The position numbers were made by a program, and so were the translations under genes. From Paracoccaceae bacterium (GTDB lineage: Bacteria; Pseudomonadota; Alphaproteobacteria; Rhodobacterales; Rhodobacteraceae), in the NCBI GenBank assembly GCA_030066855.1, contig JASJAU010000010.1, forward strand, positions 1 through 64,000: a stretch of DNA of 64,000 nucleotides. Reading direction: 5' to 3'. Position 1 is the stretch's first letter, and every line of letters starts with the position of its first letter. The notes below the pieces were generated by a model. It worked only from the letters and a program-made list of their open reading frames with translations, was not told the origin of the DNA and searched no databases. This document shows positions 7,699-16,027 of the stretch, in pieces.

Positions 7699-8361
7699 AT
7701 GAAGCTACCTAGTGCAGGAATGCTTGCTGGATGCACGCCTGAGCTGTCCGAGGCGCTTTTTCGAATCGCTACGGAAGTTCGACTAGAGCCCGGAGATGTG
7801 CTTTTCGAACAAGGAGATGAGGGTGATGCCCTCTTTGCGGTCATGGAAGGCGCGCTTGAGATCAGCGTGCTCTCTATGGGCGGCCGCAAGCTCACCCTAG
7901 ACGTCCTGAGAGCCGGAGCGATTCTTGGAGAGATCGCTCTTTTTGATCCGGGAGAGAGAACCGCGACGGCGACGGCCCTAGAAGACTGCCTCCTGCTCCG
8001 GATTCGAAATAGCGATATTCTGAAGGAGATCGAGATCGATCCAAGGCTCGCTATCGCCATGTATCAGCTGGCAGGCCAACGCATGCGGGCAATGAACCGT
8101 CAATTGTCCGATCAGGTCTTTCTGCCGCTGCCGGTGCGCCTTGCACGGAAGATCCTCTACCTGCTCGAAGTCCGAGGCGGCGGCAAAACTCTGACCATGT
8201 CGCAATCCGAACTCGCGGACTTCATGGGAACCACAAGAGAGGCTGTTGCGAAGACAATCGCTGAATGGAAACGCCTTGATCTGGTTGACCCGAGACGGGG
8301 CGCTCTCACCGTTTCGGATAGCGACGCGCTCGAAGCGATCGCGGAAAGTGACAGCGAATAA
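7699..8361 (+). CDS. CRP/FNR family transcriptional regulator
   Basis: 220 residues from the ATG at 7699; upstream in-frame codons (to 7585) look non-coding. The cNMP-binding fold spans about 15-115, with the phosphate-binding-cassette-like LGEIALFDPGERTATATA at 76-93 (Gly77, Glu78, Arg87). There are no FNR-type cysteines, so a nucleotide ligand is likelier than an iron-sulfur cluster. The winged helix carries GTTREAVAKTIAEW (177-190). Arg180 and Glu181 match the GTGA-reading residues of E. coli CRP, while the third contact, Arg185, is Lys here. A perfect TGTGA-N6-TCACA site lies 8 bp after its stop. Codon use (CTA, AGT, GGA) is less GC-biased than its neighbours. Confidence 0.88.
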   Translation: MKLPSAGMLAGCTPELSEALFRIATEVRLEPGDVLFEQGDEGDALFAVMEGALEISVLSMGGRKLTLDVLRAGAILGEIALFDPGERTATATALEDCLLLRIRNSDILKEIEIDPRLAIAMYQLAGQRMRAMNRQLSDQVFLPLPVRLARKILYLLEVRGGGKTLTMSQSELADFMGTTREAVAKTIAEWKRLDLVDPRRGALTVSDSDALEAIAESDSE

Positions 8362-8369
8362 TTCCTCAG

Positions 8370-8385
8370 TGTGATTGAGTTCACA
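8370..8385. promoter_or_regulatory. Perfect CRP-type operator
   Basis: TGTGATTGAGTTCACA is an exact TGTGA-N6-TCACA palindrome, 9 bp after the CRP-family gene and 68 bp before the small peptide gene at 8454. The match is complete in both half-sites, and the regulator next door keeps two of the three base-contacting residues. Placement suits class I/II activation of the peptide gene. Confidence 0.65.
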
Positions 8386-8453
8386 GACGAAGCCGGTTGC
8401 GCCGCGTAGAACTGATTCATCAACAGCGGAACACCGGCAAAGAGGAATACCAA

Positions 8454-8597
8454 ATGAAAGCCTTCATGATGACCTGCGCAGCACTTGTCGTTTCAAGCGC
8501 CTACTACGCCACCCAGATCAATGACACCGCGGGTGGGTCTCACTTCGCGACGACGAGCTTCTCGGAAGTCGGCAATGTCTTGCAGATGGGCAGGTAG
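8454..8597 (+). CDS. 47-residue small secreted or membrane peptide, unknown function
   Basis: The peptide begins with a short hydrophobic signal-like segment (MKAFMMTCAALVVSSAYYA) and continues with a polar tail (TQINDTAGGSHFATTSF) ending in QMGR. AGAGGA lies 7 bases before the ATG, a good ribosome binding site. The gene is 92 bp downstream of the CRP-family regulator and has a perfect CRP-type operator in front. I recognise no family. It could be a small exported factor, a membrane peptide, or a non-functional reading frame in a regulated transcript. Confidence 0.5.
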   Translation: MKAFMMTCAALVVSSAYYATQINDTAGGSHFATTSFSEVGNVLQMGR

Positions 8598-8702
8598 CAC
8601 GCGACTGTCCCGAACCAACCCTGAGCCAGATGGGCAATATGCCCGACCCCAAGATCCCAATACCCCACGAACACCATTTCTTTTGTTCTGGAACCTATCT
8701 TA

Positions 8703-8734
8703 GAATACCCGCTCTAAGCTCGAGGCGGGTGTTC
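8703..8734. terminator. Inverted repeat between convergent genes, possible terminator
   Basis: GAATACCCGC (8703-8712) and GCGGGTGTTC (8725-8734) form a 10-bp stem with one G-T pair and a 12-base loop. No clear T-run follows on either strand, so its role as a terminator is uncertain. The rest of 8598-8759 shows nothing recognisable. Confidence 0.35.
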
Positions 8735-8759
8735 ATGCGGCAACCAAAGCGCCTCGCCC

Positions 8760-9314
8760 TTAGGCCGCCTTCCACTTGATCGAGCACCCCATCGACGCCA
8801 CCTGATCGCGCGGGCCCTCGCCCGTCCCGGCGACCATCACCATCGCCTCATAGAGATCGCGCCTCAAATCCGGCGGCCCGGCATCGCGACGGGATTCGTC
8901 CAGCCGCCCACGATACTGCAACTCGCCTTTCGCGTTCAAACCGAAGAAATCCGGCGTGCACGCCGCGTCATAGGCGCGGGCGACCGACTGGTCCTCATCG
9001 TGGAGATAGGGGAAGGGGAATCCGCGCTCTTCGGCCATCTCCTTCATCTTAGGAAAGCTGTCGGCCGGATGGCTGGTCGCGTCGTTCGAGCAGATTGCGG
9101 CGAAGCCGATTCCATGGGCTTCAAGATCGCGGGCGTCGCGGAGGATGCGGTCGAGAACCGCGAGAACGTAAGGACAGTGATTGCATATGAAGGCGATCAC
9201 CACGCCGTTCTCGCCCATCACATCGGCGAGCGCGTAGGTCTCCCCGTTGGTGGCGGGAAGACTGAACTCAGGTGCTTTCCAGCCGAAATCGCAGACGGGG
9301 GGAACGGCGGCCAT
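8760..9314 (-). CDS. Thioredoxin-like/AhpC-TSA family redoxin (PRX-like)
   Basis: 184 residues with a thioredoxin fold. The active-site motif CNHCPYV places Cys44 and Cys47, and PDFFGLNAKGELQYRGRLD is typical of the PRX_like1 group. A third Cys near the C-terminus (SMGCSIKWK) is common in that group. Predicted role: cytosolic peroxide or disulfide reduction. AAGGAG precedes the ATG at 9314; the longer reading frame to 9350 lacks such a site. MscL lies 50 bp upstream on the same strand. Confidence 0.88.
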   Translation of the reverse strand: MAAVPPVCDFGWKAPEFSLPATNGETYALADVMGENGVVIAFICNHCPYVLAVLDRILRDARDLEAHGIGFAAICSNDATSHPADSFPKMKEMAEERGFPFPYLHDEDQSVARAYDAACTPDFFGLNAKGELQYRGRLDESRRDAGPPDLRRDLYEAMVMVAGTGEGPRDQVASMGCSIKWKAA

Positions 9315-9365
9315 GTCGGGTCTCCTTTTTGGACGCGGAGAGCCTAACATGGCCTGCTGGTTGGT

Positions 9366-9797
9366 CTACTGGGCTTTCAAAGCGTCCCGAATCTCGATCA
9401 GCAGATCGACCTCGCTCGGGCCCTTTGGCGCCTCGGGCTCCGGTTCGACCGGCGTCTCCGCGGCCTCCTTGATGCGGTTCACGGCCTTGACCAGCATGAA
9501 CACGACCCAGGCGATGATCAGGAAATTGATCACCGCCATAATGAAAGCGCCATAGGCGAAGATCGACGCCCCGGTCTCACGCGCGGTTTCCAGGCTGGCC
9601 CCGGCGGCGACCTCGCCCGACAGAACCGCGTAGTTGTTGGTGAAATCGACCCCGCCGGTGAAGAGACCGATGATCGGGTTGATCAGATCACCGACAAGTG
9701 AGGTGACAATGGCCGTGAAGGCGGCGCCAATGATGATGCCGACCGCCATGTCCATGACGTTTCCCTTCGCAATGAAGGCCTTGAATTCATTTAGCAT
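9366..9797 (-). CDS. mscL: Large-conductance mechanosensitive channel
   Basis: 143 residues. The start [20 protein letters not shown] leads into TM1 ([24 protein letters not shown]), a periplasmic loop, TM2 ([22 protein letters not shown]) and a cytoplasmic helix, the standard MscL layout. It acts as a pentameric inner-membrane safety valve on hypo-osmotic shock. The tail is rich in Pro and Glu. Upstream (9798-9951) is the divergent promoter region shared with the GST gene. Confidence 0.97.
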   Translation of the reverse strand: MLNEFKAFIAKGNVMDMAVGIIIGAAFTAIVTSLVGDLINPIIGLFTGGVDFTNNYAVLSGEVAAGASLETARETGASIFAYGAFIMAVINFLIIAWVVFMLVKAVNRIKEAAETPVEPEPEAPKGPSEVDLLIEIRDALKAQ

Positions 9798-9951
9798 TTC
9801 TTGCTCTCACACTTTTGGTTCCGATTTGCGGCGACCCCGCCGGGTTCCCGCGCGCAGGCGATAGCACAAAAACACACATACGTGAGGGGTTTCAGAGCGT
9901 TCCGCGCGCCTTACGTCAGACCAAACGAAACAGAGACCGAGAGACGCGATC

Positions 9952-10659
9952 ATGGATACCCTGACCATTACACCACAGCACTTCCCAATCATGGACCGCT
10001 GGGCGCCGACCCGGCCTGACGTGATCCAGCTCTACAGCTTTCCGACGCCGAACGGCGTCAAGGCGTCCATCGCGCTTGAAGAGCTCGGCCTCGACTATGA
10101 GCCGCACAAGGTGACCCTCGCCGATGCGGACGTGAAAAGCCCCGAGTTCCTGTCGCTCAATCCGAACAACAAGATCCCGGCGATCATCGACCCGAACGGA
10201 CCCGACGGCGCGCCGGTCCAGCTGTTCGAGTCGGGCGCGATCCTGATCTACCTCGCGGAGAAGACCGGCAGGCTGATGCCCGAGGGCGCTGGGAAGTACG
10301 AGGTGATCAAATGGCTGATGTTCCAGATGGGCGGCGTCGGGCCGATGTTCGGCCAGCTCGGTTATTTCTCCAAATTCGCGGGCGCCCAGATCGAAGACCC
10401 CCGCCCGCGCGAGCGCTATACCAACGAGGCCAAGCGTCTCTTGAACGTTCTCGAAGGCCAGCTGGCGGATCGGGACTGGCTGGCGGGCGAATACTCCATC
10501 GCCGACATCGCTACGGCGCCCTGGCTCCGCGGCCTCGAGTTCTATGGCGTCAAAGAGGCAGTTGGCTGGAACGACCTCAAGAACGTTCCGGCCTTTCTCG
10601 ACCGGTTCCTTGAGCGTCCCGCCGTCCAGCGGGGGCTCAACATCCCGTCCCGCGACTGA
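9952..10659 (+). CDS. Glutathione S-transferase family protein (YfcG/YghU-like disulfide reductase)
   Basis: 235 residues. The N-terminal thioredoxin-like domain contains IQLYSFPTPNGVKASIALEE and LNPNNKIPAIIDP (cis-Pro), followed by the FESGAILIYLAEKTG glutathione-binding motif. The C-terminal domain is helical. The asparagine after the TP motif (TPNGVK) is what YfcG/YghU proteins use in place of a Ser or Cys. Family knowledge: these bind GSH/GSSG and reduce disulfides. It converges with ytoQ, with 3 bp between stops; an AGCCG stem-loop sits there. Confidence 0.88.
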   Translation: MDTLTITPQHFPIMDRWAPTRPDVIQLYSFPTPNGVKASIALEELGLDYEPHKVTLADADVKSPEFLSLNPNNKIPAIIDPNGPDGAPVQLFESGAILIYLAEKTGRLMPEGAGKYEVIKWLMFQMGGVGPMFGQLGYFSKFAGAQIEDPRPRERYTNEAKRLLNVLEGQLADRDWLAGEYSIADIATAPWLRGLEFYGVKEAVGWNDLKNVPAFLDRFLERPAVQRGLNIPSRD

Positions 10660-10662
10660 CGG

Positions 10663-11133
10663 CTACTCAGCCGCAGCGCTCTGTGCGGGGGGCAAGCCTC
10701 CCGTAAGGACATAGCGCAGGATATCCGCGACCTGGCCCGGCTCTCGCGCGACAGCGAGGGCCGCGCCGTGCACTTCTTTCAGCGGATGGTCGTGCTCGGG
10801 CGGCGAGAGGACAATAAGCGATTTTCCAAGCGCCGCTGCCATGCCGGCATCAAACGCCGCGTTCCACTGGCGGTACTTTTCGCCGAACCGAACCACCACG
10901 ACATCCGCCTTCTCGATCCCCAGCCGCGTGCGGATCGCGTTGACCTTTGCGCCCTTGTGATCGTGCCAGAACTTATTCGGCTCCGCGCCCAGTATCGCCA
11001 CGCCGCAATCGTCCGAGGCGTCATGGTCAGTGACGGGGCTGGCAAACGTCACGTCCAGACCTTGGCAGGCCGCGAGAATCTGCTCGCGCCAGTCGGTGTG
11101 GATCTCGCCAGAGAGGTATACGCTAAGTGTCAT
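10663..11133 (-). CDS. YtoQ family protein
   Basis: 156 residues starting MTLSVYLSGEIHTDWREQI, which with AILGAEPNKFWHDHKGAKVN and VVVRFGEKYRQWNAAFDAG identifies the YtoQ family, distantly related to nucleoside deoxyribosyltransferase folds. The biochemical function is not established. AAGGAG lies 8 bases before the ATG at 11133. It stands downstream of pheT on the same strand, 75 bp apart. Confidence 0.8.
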   Translation of the reverse strand: MTLSVYLSGEIHTDWREQILAACQGLDVTFASPVTDHDASDDCGVAILGAEPNKFWHDHKGAKVNAIRTRLGIEKADVVVVRFGEKYRQWNAAFDAGMAAALGKSLIVLSPPEHDHPLKEVHGAALAVAREPGQVADILRYVLTGGLPPAQSAAAE

Positions 11134-11208
11134 GCCGGTCTCCTTTCCGAGGTGAGATAGCGGAAAACCGGGTCGATCCAAATGACCGGCCCGGACTATA
11201 CGCATCGT

Positions 11209-13644
11209 TCAGCCGCGAAGAACTCCGCCGGTGGCCTTGCCAACCTTCGCGACCACGGCCTGCGCGACCGCGTCGATCTCAGCATCGGTCAGCGTTTTCT
11301 CGCGGGGCTGAATGCGGACCGTAATGGCGATGGACTTCTTGCCGTCGCCCAGCGCGCCGCCGATGAATTCGTCGAAAACGCGGACCTCCTCGATCAGCAC
11401 TTTGTCGGCGCCCTGCGCGGCGTTGACCACGTTCACGGCCTCGACGCCCGCGTCCAGTACAAAGGCGAAGTCCCGCTCCACCGCCTGCAGGTCACTGATG
11501 TCGAGCGCACCACGCGAAGCGCCGGCCTTGCGCGGTTCCGGGATCTCGGCGGGCCAGACGGTGAAGCCCACGGCAGGGCCTTTGACGTCCATCGCCTTAA
11601 GGATCTTCGGATGGATCTCACCGAAGACGGCCAGCGTTTTCTTCGGCCCGAGCGCGACACGCCCCGACCGGCCCGGGTGCCAACACTCGGCGGTATCGCG
11701 GAAGATTTGCGCCTTGGCAGGAGCGCCCAGTGCGGCGAGCACCGCTTCGGCGTCGGCCTTGGCGTCGTAGAGCGTCACGTCGCGGGCCGCGCCGTGGACG
11801 TCTTTCAGCGCCGTGCGCCCAATCAGGAGGCCGGTCACCAGAGTATACTGCTCCTCCGGCTCCCCGCCGTGGAAGGCCGCGCCGACCTCGAAGAGCGCGA
11901 GATCGCTGAAACCACGCGCCTGATTGCGGGCGGCGGCCTGCAAGAGACCTGGCAGGAGCGCCGGGCGCATGTGGCTCATCTCAGACGAGATCGGGTTGGC
12001 GACGCGCGTGGCATCGGTGCCGCCGCCAAAGAGCGCGGCGGAAGCCTGATCGATGAAGCTGTAGGTCACGCATTCGTTGTAGCCGAGCGCAGCCGCGGTG
12101 CGCCGCGCCGCCTGCTCGCGCCTCTGATTGGTCGTCAGGATCGGGCGCGGCACGCCCACCTGCGCGCGGGCCATCGGCTTTGGCTCGAGGTTGGTGAGGG
12201 ATGCGATGCGCGCGACCTCCTCAACCAAGTCCGCCTCGCCGAGAATGTCAGGCCGCCAGGACGGCGGGCGGTACCATTTGTGGACCGCGCCCTGATTGCC
12301 CATCTCGGTGGTCTTAGCCTCGTCCACGGTGAAGCCGAGCCTTTCCAGCGTCTCCCGCTGGGTCGCCGCTGGAATGTCCATGCCAACGAGCGAGGAGCAA
12401 CGGTCAGTGTCGAGCCGGAAGGACAGCTCGGTTTTCGTCGCCGCACCCGCGCTGACCACCTCGCCGGGTTCGCCGCCGCAGAGGTCGAGCACCATCTGTG
12501 TCGCGAGCTCAAGCCCGGGCAGGGTGAATTCGGGGTCCACACCGCGTTCGAAGCGGTATTTCGCGTCGGAGTTGATCTTCAGCGCCCGCGCTGTACGGGC
12601 GATGGTCACCGGGTCCCAATAGGCCGACTCGAGGAAAACGTTGACCGTGTCTTCGGTCACGCCGGAGTCCTCGCCACCCATGACGCCGGCGATGGATTCA
12701 GGCGCGCGACCGCCCGAGATGATCATCATGCCGGGCGCGAAAGTGTAGGTCTTCTCATCGAGAGCGAGCAGCTCCTCGCCCCCTTTCGCCCGATGCACGC
12801 GAAGGTCGCCATGCGTCTTGTCGGCGTCGAAGACGTGGAGCGGGCGGTTCCGGTCATAGGTGAAGAAGTTGGTGATATCGACAAGCGCCGAGATGGGGCG
12901 GAGGCCGATTGCCTTCAGCCGCTTCTGGAGCCACTCCGGCGACGGCCCGTTTTTCACGCCCCGGATCAGGCGCCCAGTGAAATGCGGCGCCCCGTCGAGC
13001 GTGTCATCGTCTATGGTCACATTGATCGGGCTTGGGAAAGCGCCTGGAACCGGCGCGATCGGCTTTTCAATCTTCGTGCCGACGCCACGCGCCGCGAGGT
13101 CGCGGGCAATACCCTCAACGCCCAGCGCGTCCTGTCGGTTGGGCGTGATCGCGATCTCGATCACCGGGTCGATCTTGTCGGGCTGGTTGGCGGCGAGCCA
13201 GTCGGTGAAGCTTTCGCCCACCGCGCCTGACGGCAGCTCGATGATGCCATCATGCTCGTCGCTGAGCTCCATCTCGCGTTCCGAGCACATCATCCCGTGG
13301 CTTTCGACGCCCCGGATCTTGCCGACCTGAATGGTCGTGTCGATACCGGGGATGTAGGTGCCGGGGTGCGCGATCACGACCGTGATTCCCTCCCGCGCGT
13401 TCGGCGCGCCGCAAATGATCTGCTTCTCGCCCTGATCGGTTTCGACCTGACAGACGCGAAGCCGGTCGGCGTCGGGGTGCTTCTCGGCCTTGAGAACCTT
13501 GCCGAGCGTGAAACCCCGGAGCTTTTCGGATGGATTCACGACCTCCTCGACCTCGAGCCCGAGGTCGGTGAGGGTCTCGGCGATCTCGTCCACGCCGGCG
13601 GTGGTGTCGAGATGCTCTTTGAGCCAGGAGAGGGTGAATTTCAT
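11209..13644 (-). CDS. pheT: Phenylalanine-tRNA ligase beta subunit
   Basis: 811 residues. In order: N-terminal domain (MKFTLSWLKEHLDTT), the EMAP/OB tRNA-binding domain (LKAEKHPDADRLRVCQV), the B3/B4 editing domain, B5, the synthetase-like core, and a C-terminal ferredoxin-fold anticodon-binding domain (FVLDAGVEAVNVVNAAQGA). It pairs with PheS as an alpha2-beta2 enzyme. Its ATG overlaps the stop of a small preceding reading frame by ATGA, suggesting coupled translation. A 682-codon open frame on the opposite strand is a shadow. Confidence 0.97.
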   Translation of the reverse strand: MKFTLSWLKEHLDTTAGVDEIAETLTDLGLEVEEVVNPSEKLRGFTLGKVLKAEKHPDADRLRVCQVETDQGEKQIICGAPNAREGITVVIAHPGTYIPGIDTTIQVGKIRGVESHGMMCSEREMELSDEHDGIIELPSGAVGESFTDWLAANQPDKIDPVIEIAITPNRQDALGVEGIARDLAARGVGTKIEKPIAPVPGAFPSPINVTIDDDTLDGAPHFTGRLIRGVKNGPSPEWLQKRLKAIGLRPISALVDITNFFTYDRNRPLHVFDADKTHGDLRVHRAKGGEELLALDEKTYTFAPGMMIISGGRAPESIAGVMGGEDSGVTEDTVNVFLESAYWDPVTIARTARALKINSDAKYRFERGVDPEFTLPGLELATQMVLDLCGGEPGEVVSAGAATKTELSFRLDTDRCSSLVGMDIPAATQRETLERLGFTVDEAKTTEMGNQGAVHKWYRPPSWRPDILGEADLVEEVARIASLTNLEPKPMARAQVGVPRPILTTNQRREQAARRTAAALGYNECVTYSFIDQASAALFGGGTDATRVANPISSEMSHMRPALLPGLLQAAARNQARGFSDLALFEVGAAFHGGEPEEQYTLVTGLLIGRTALKDVHGAARDVTLYDAKADAEAVLAALGAPAKAQIFRDTAECWHPGRSGRVALGPKKTLAVFGEIHPKILKAMDVKGPAVGFTVWPAEIPEPRKAGASRGALDISDLQAVERDFAFVLDAGVEAVNVVNAAQGADKVLIEEVRVFDEFIGGALGDGKKSIAITVRIQPREKTLTDAEIDAVAQAVVAKVGKATGGVLRG

Positions 13645-13868
13645 GACATGTCACCTCGCAACATGGCGTCCACGCCTACGAGCATGGACTTGAGGAAGAA
13701 GAGAGCCGGGGTGATCGGCGTGAGCACAATCACCCGGTTGAAACAGCGGACCTGCCTGATCGCCTCGATCTGCACGCAGACGGACGAAAGCGTTGGGCGC
13801 GACGCGTCCGGCATCCGGGAACGATCCATGAGGGCGACGAGGCGCAGGAGGGAGGAGACTGATTTCAT
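13641..13868 (-). CDS. Small hypothetical protein between pheS and pheT
   Basis: 75 residues, MKSVSSLLRLVALMDRS at the start and a hydrophobic stretch (RVIVLTPITPALFFLKSMLV) near the end. Its third codon positions are about 80% G or C by hand count although the region overall is less GC-rich, which favours real coding. The TGA overlaps the pheT ATG. The ribosome binding site is weak (TGAGAA). No family is recognised; it could be a leader-like coupling frame. Confidence 0.45.
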   Translation of the reverse strand: MKSVSSLLRLVALMDRSRMPDASRPTLSSVCVQIEAIRQVRCFNRVIVLTPITPALFFLKSMLVGVDAMLRGDMS

Positions 13869-13910
13869 TTCTCAGACTTGTTCAATAGGACGCGACACTG
13901 CATGGCGGCG

Positions 13911-14975
13911 TCATAGCCCACCATGAAGCGTCGGCACGCTCAGCGCGCTGAACCCGTAGTGCCTCAACCACCGCAAATCGCTGTCAAAGAACGCTCTGAG
14001 ATCCGGAATCCCGTATTTCAGCATCGCCATCCGGTCGATCCCCATGCCAAAGGCGAAGCCCTGCCAGTCGTCGGGGTCGATGCCGCCAGCGCGGATCACG
14101 TTCGGATGGACCATGCCTGAGCCAAGGACTTCGAGCCAGCCTTCGCCCTCGCCAACCTTCACGGTGCCGCCTTCCCATGAGCACTGGATGTCGACCTCGG
14201 CCGAGGGCTCCGTGAACGGGAAGTGCGAGGCGCGGAAGCGGGTTTTCACCGAGGTGCCGAAGAAGACCGAGAAGAACTCCTCGAGCACCCATTTCAGGTT
14301 CGCCATCGAGATGTCGCGGTCGATCGCCAGCCCCTCAACCTGATGAAACATCGGCGTGTGGGTCTGGTCGTAGTCGGCGCGATAGACGCGGCCCGGCGCG
14401 ATCACGCGGATTGGCGCGCCGTGCTTCTGCATCGCGCGGATCTGCACCGGCGAGGTGTGGGTTCTGAGCACGTGCGGCAAACGGTTATCGCCTTCGTCGC
14501 GGTGCATGTAGAACGTGTCCATCTCACCCCGCGCCGGGTGGTGGTCGGGTATGTTGAGGGCGTCGAAGTTGAACCAGTCGTCCTCGATCTGCGGGCCCTC
14601 GGCGACAGAGAAGCCCATGTCGGCGAGGATGGCTGTGACCTCCTCCGTCACCTGGCTGACCGGGTGGATCGTGCCCTGACGGCGCGGCTGACCAGGGAGC
14701 GTGACGTCGAGCCATTCGGACTTGAGCCGCTCATCAAGCGCGGTGTCCGCCAGCGCCTCCTTCTTGGCGGCGAGCGCCGCGTTGATCTCGTCCTTCAGCG
14801 CGTTGAGCTTAGGGCCGGCGACCTGTCGCTCTTCGGGCGTCATCTTGCCCAGCTCGCGCATCTTCAGGCTGACCTCGCCCTTCTTGCCAACGGCGGCCAC
14901 GCGCAGGTCCTCCAGCACGGTCTCATCGGCGGCATCGCCGATGGCGGTCAGGTATTTCTGCCTCAGATCGTCCAT
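13911..14975 (-). CDS. pheS: Phenylalanine-tRNA ligase alpha subunit
   Basis: 354 residues. An N-terminal coiled-coil tRNA-binding region (1-90) precedes the class II catalytic core with motif 2 ([20 protein letters not shown]) and motif 3 ([18 protein letters not shown]). It charges tRNA-Phe together with PheT. GGGGG stands before the ATG. It follows rpmI-rplT on the same strand after a strong hairpin at 15032-15064. The order L35-L20-pheS-pheT is a common bacterial arrangement. Confidence 0.97.
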   Translation of the reverse strand: MDDLRQKYLTAIGDAADETVLEDLRVAAVGKKGEVSLKMRELGKMTPEERQVAGPKLNALKDEINAALAAKKEALADTALDERLKSEWLDVTLPGQPRRQGTIHPVSQVTEEVTAILADMGFSVAEGPQIEDDWFNFDALNIPDHHPARGEMDTFYMHRDEGDNRLPHVLRTHTSPVQIRAMQKHGAPIRVIAPGRVYRADYDQTHTPMFHQVEGLAIDRDISMANLKWVLEEFFSVFFGTSVKTRFRASHFPFTEPSAEVDIQCSWEGGTVKVGEGEGWLEVLGSGMVHPNVIRAGGIDPDDWQGFAFGMGIDRMAMLKYGIPDLRAFFDSDLRWLRHYGFSALSVPTLHGGL

Positions 14976-15031
14976 TCGGACCCCCTTGGAATTGTCCCCG
15001 CCCTGCTATCCATCGGGCGGTCTAAGCGCAA

Positions 15032-15064
15032 GAAGCCGCGAGACCTCGAAAGGTCCGCGGCTTC
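15032..15064 (-). terminator. Terminator hairpin after rplT, before pheS
   Basis: GAAGCCGCG (15032-15040) pairs with CGCGGCTTC (15056-15064). Inner GACCT/AGGTC arms close a four-base loop, with one bulged base. On the minus strand the loop is TTCG and TTGCGCTT follows. It probably ends most rpmI-rplT transcripts while leaving pheST its own supply. Confidence 0.7.
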
Positions 15065-15090
15065 CCAAAACTGTCCCTCGATGAGAGGTG

Positions 15091-15453
15091 TTACGCGAGC
15101 GCGGCCTTCGCCTTATCGACGATGGCTCCAAACGCTTCGGGCTCGTGCACGGCGAGATCGGCGAGGACCTTGCGGTCAACCTCGATCCCGGCCAGCGACA
15201 GGCCGTTGATGAAGCGCGAATAGGTCAGCGCCTCGTCATGCGAGCGAACAGCGGCGTTGATCCGCTGGATCCAGAGCGCGCGGAAGTTACGCTTGCGATT
15301 CTTCCGGTCGCGGGTCGCGTACTGATTGGCCTTGTCGACTGCTTGACGGGCGACCTTGAAGGTGTTCTTGCGGCGGCCGTAGTAGCCCTTCGCGGCGTCG
15401 GTGACCTTCTTGTGACGGGCGTGGGTGACCGTGCCCCCTTTAACTCGTGCCAT
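15091..15453 (-). CDS. rplT: 50S ribosomal protein bL20
   Basis: 120 residues, full length, from [17 protein letters not shown] with the conserved [16 protein letters not shown] and [18 protein letters not shown] segments. It is an early assembly protein of the 50S subunit; in some bacteria it also represses its own operon. It lies 12 bp after rpmI on the same strand with a good GAGGAG site. Confidence 0.98.
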   Translation of the reverse strand: MARVKGGTVTHARHKKVTDAAKGYYGRRKNTFKVARQAVDKANQYATRDRKNRKRNFRALWIQRINAAVRSHDEALTYSRFINGLSLAGIEVDRKVLADLAVHEPEAFGAIVDKAKAALA

Positions 15454-15465
15454 GTCTCAGTCTCC

Positions 15466-15666
15466 TCAGCGATCGTAGGGCATGTAGCGCTTGGCGAGCT
15501 TCTGATCGGGCTCACTCATCACGGTGGTGCCGCGAGCAGTGCGAATGAATTTGTTAGTTCGCTTGATCATGCCGTGGCGCTTGCCGGCCTGGGCGCTGAT
15601 CACTTTGCCGGTCGCAGAGACCTTGAAGCGCTTCTTCGCGCTCGACTTCGTCTTCATCTTGGGCAT
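15466..15666 (-). CDS. rpmI: 50S ribosomal protein bL35
   Basis: 66 residues, [16 protein letters not shown] to the C-terminal KRYMPYDR; length and sequence match bL35. AAGGAG lies 8 bases before the ATG at 15666; an ATG two codons earlier overlaps that site. infC is not upstream here, so the usual IF3-L35-L20 order is broken in this genome. Confidence 0.97.
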   Translation of the reverse strand: MPKMKTKSSAKKRFKVSATGKVISAQAGKRHGMIKRTNKFIRTARGTTVMSEPDQKLAKRYMPYDR

Positions 15667-15780
15667 TTCCATCTCCTTCGTAACAGACGGTTCATAAGCC
15701 CGCTCGGCATGCCACTTTGGCCGGCGGACCCGTCGGAGCGCGTCGGATATATGGATCCGGTCAGTCTGGCAAGTGGGAAT

Positions 15781-15999
15781 TCAGCCGCCGGAGAGCACGC
15801 GCATGAAGAGCGACGGTATCTCCTGAATGCTGTAGCCAACGGGGTTCTTGGCGTTCGCGTAAAGGATCAACCCGCCGCCCACCACGACGGCGAAGGCGGC
15901 ACCTCTTAGCGGGCGGCCATGCGCGAAGGCGCCGAGGATGGCAGGAAAGGCCAAAGAAAGCACGACGATGCCGACTACGAGTATGACGTCGGTATTCAT
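15781..15999 (-). CDS. Small hypothetical membrane protein
   Basis: 72 residues with two predicted membrane helices (DVILVVGIVVLSLAFPAILGA and GAAFAVVVGGGLILYANA) and a short C-terminal tail. GGAGG precedes the ATG at a good distance. It lies between pyk and rpmI on the same strand. I know no function. Size and topology suggest a small inner-membrane protein. Confidence 0.7.
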   Translation of the reverse strand: MNTDVILVVGIVVLSLAFPAILGAFAHGRPLRGAAFAVVVGGGLILYANAKNPVGYSIQEIPSLFMRVLSGG

Positions 16000-16027
16000 T
16001 TGAACCTCCGTCCCCCCGGCTGAAACG

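Noticed and set aside
8397..8418. FNR-like box CTGAT-TC-ATCAA upstream of the small peptide gene
   Set aside because: The spacer is two bases instead of four, so it does not fit the FNR consensus; the nearby TGTGA-N6-TCACA site is far stronger.
11182..13230. 682-codon open frame on the plus strand opposite pheT
   Set aside because: It is fully antisense to an unambiguous pheT, with Arg/His/Gly-rich composition typical of GC-rich shadow frames and no domain.
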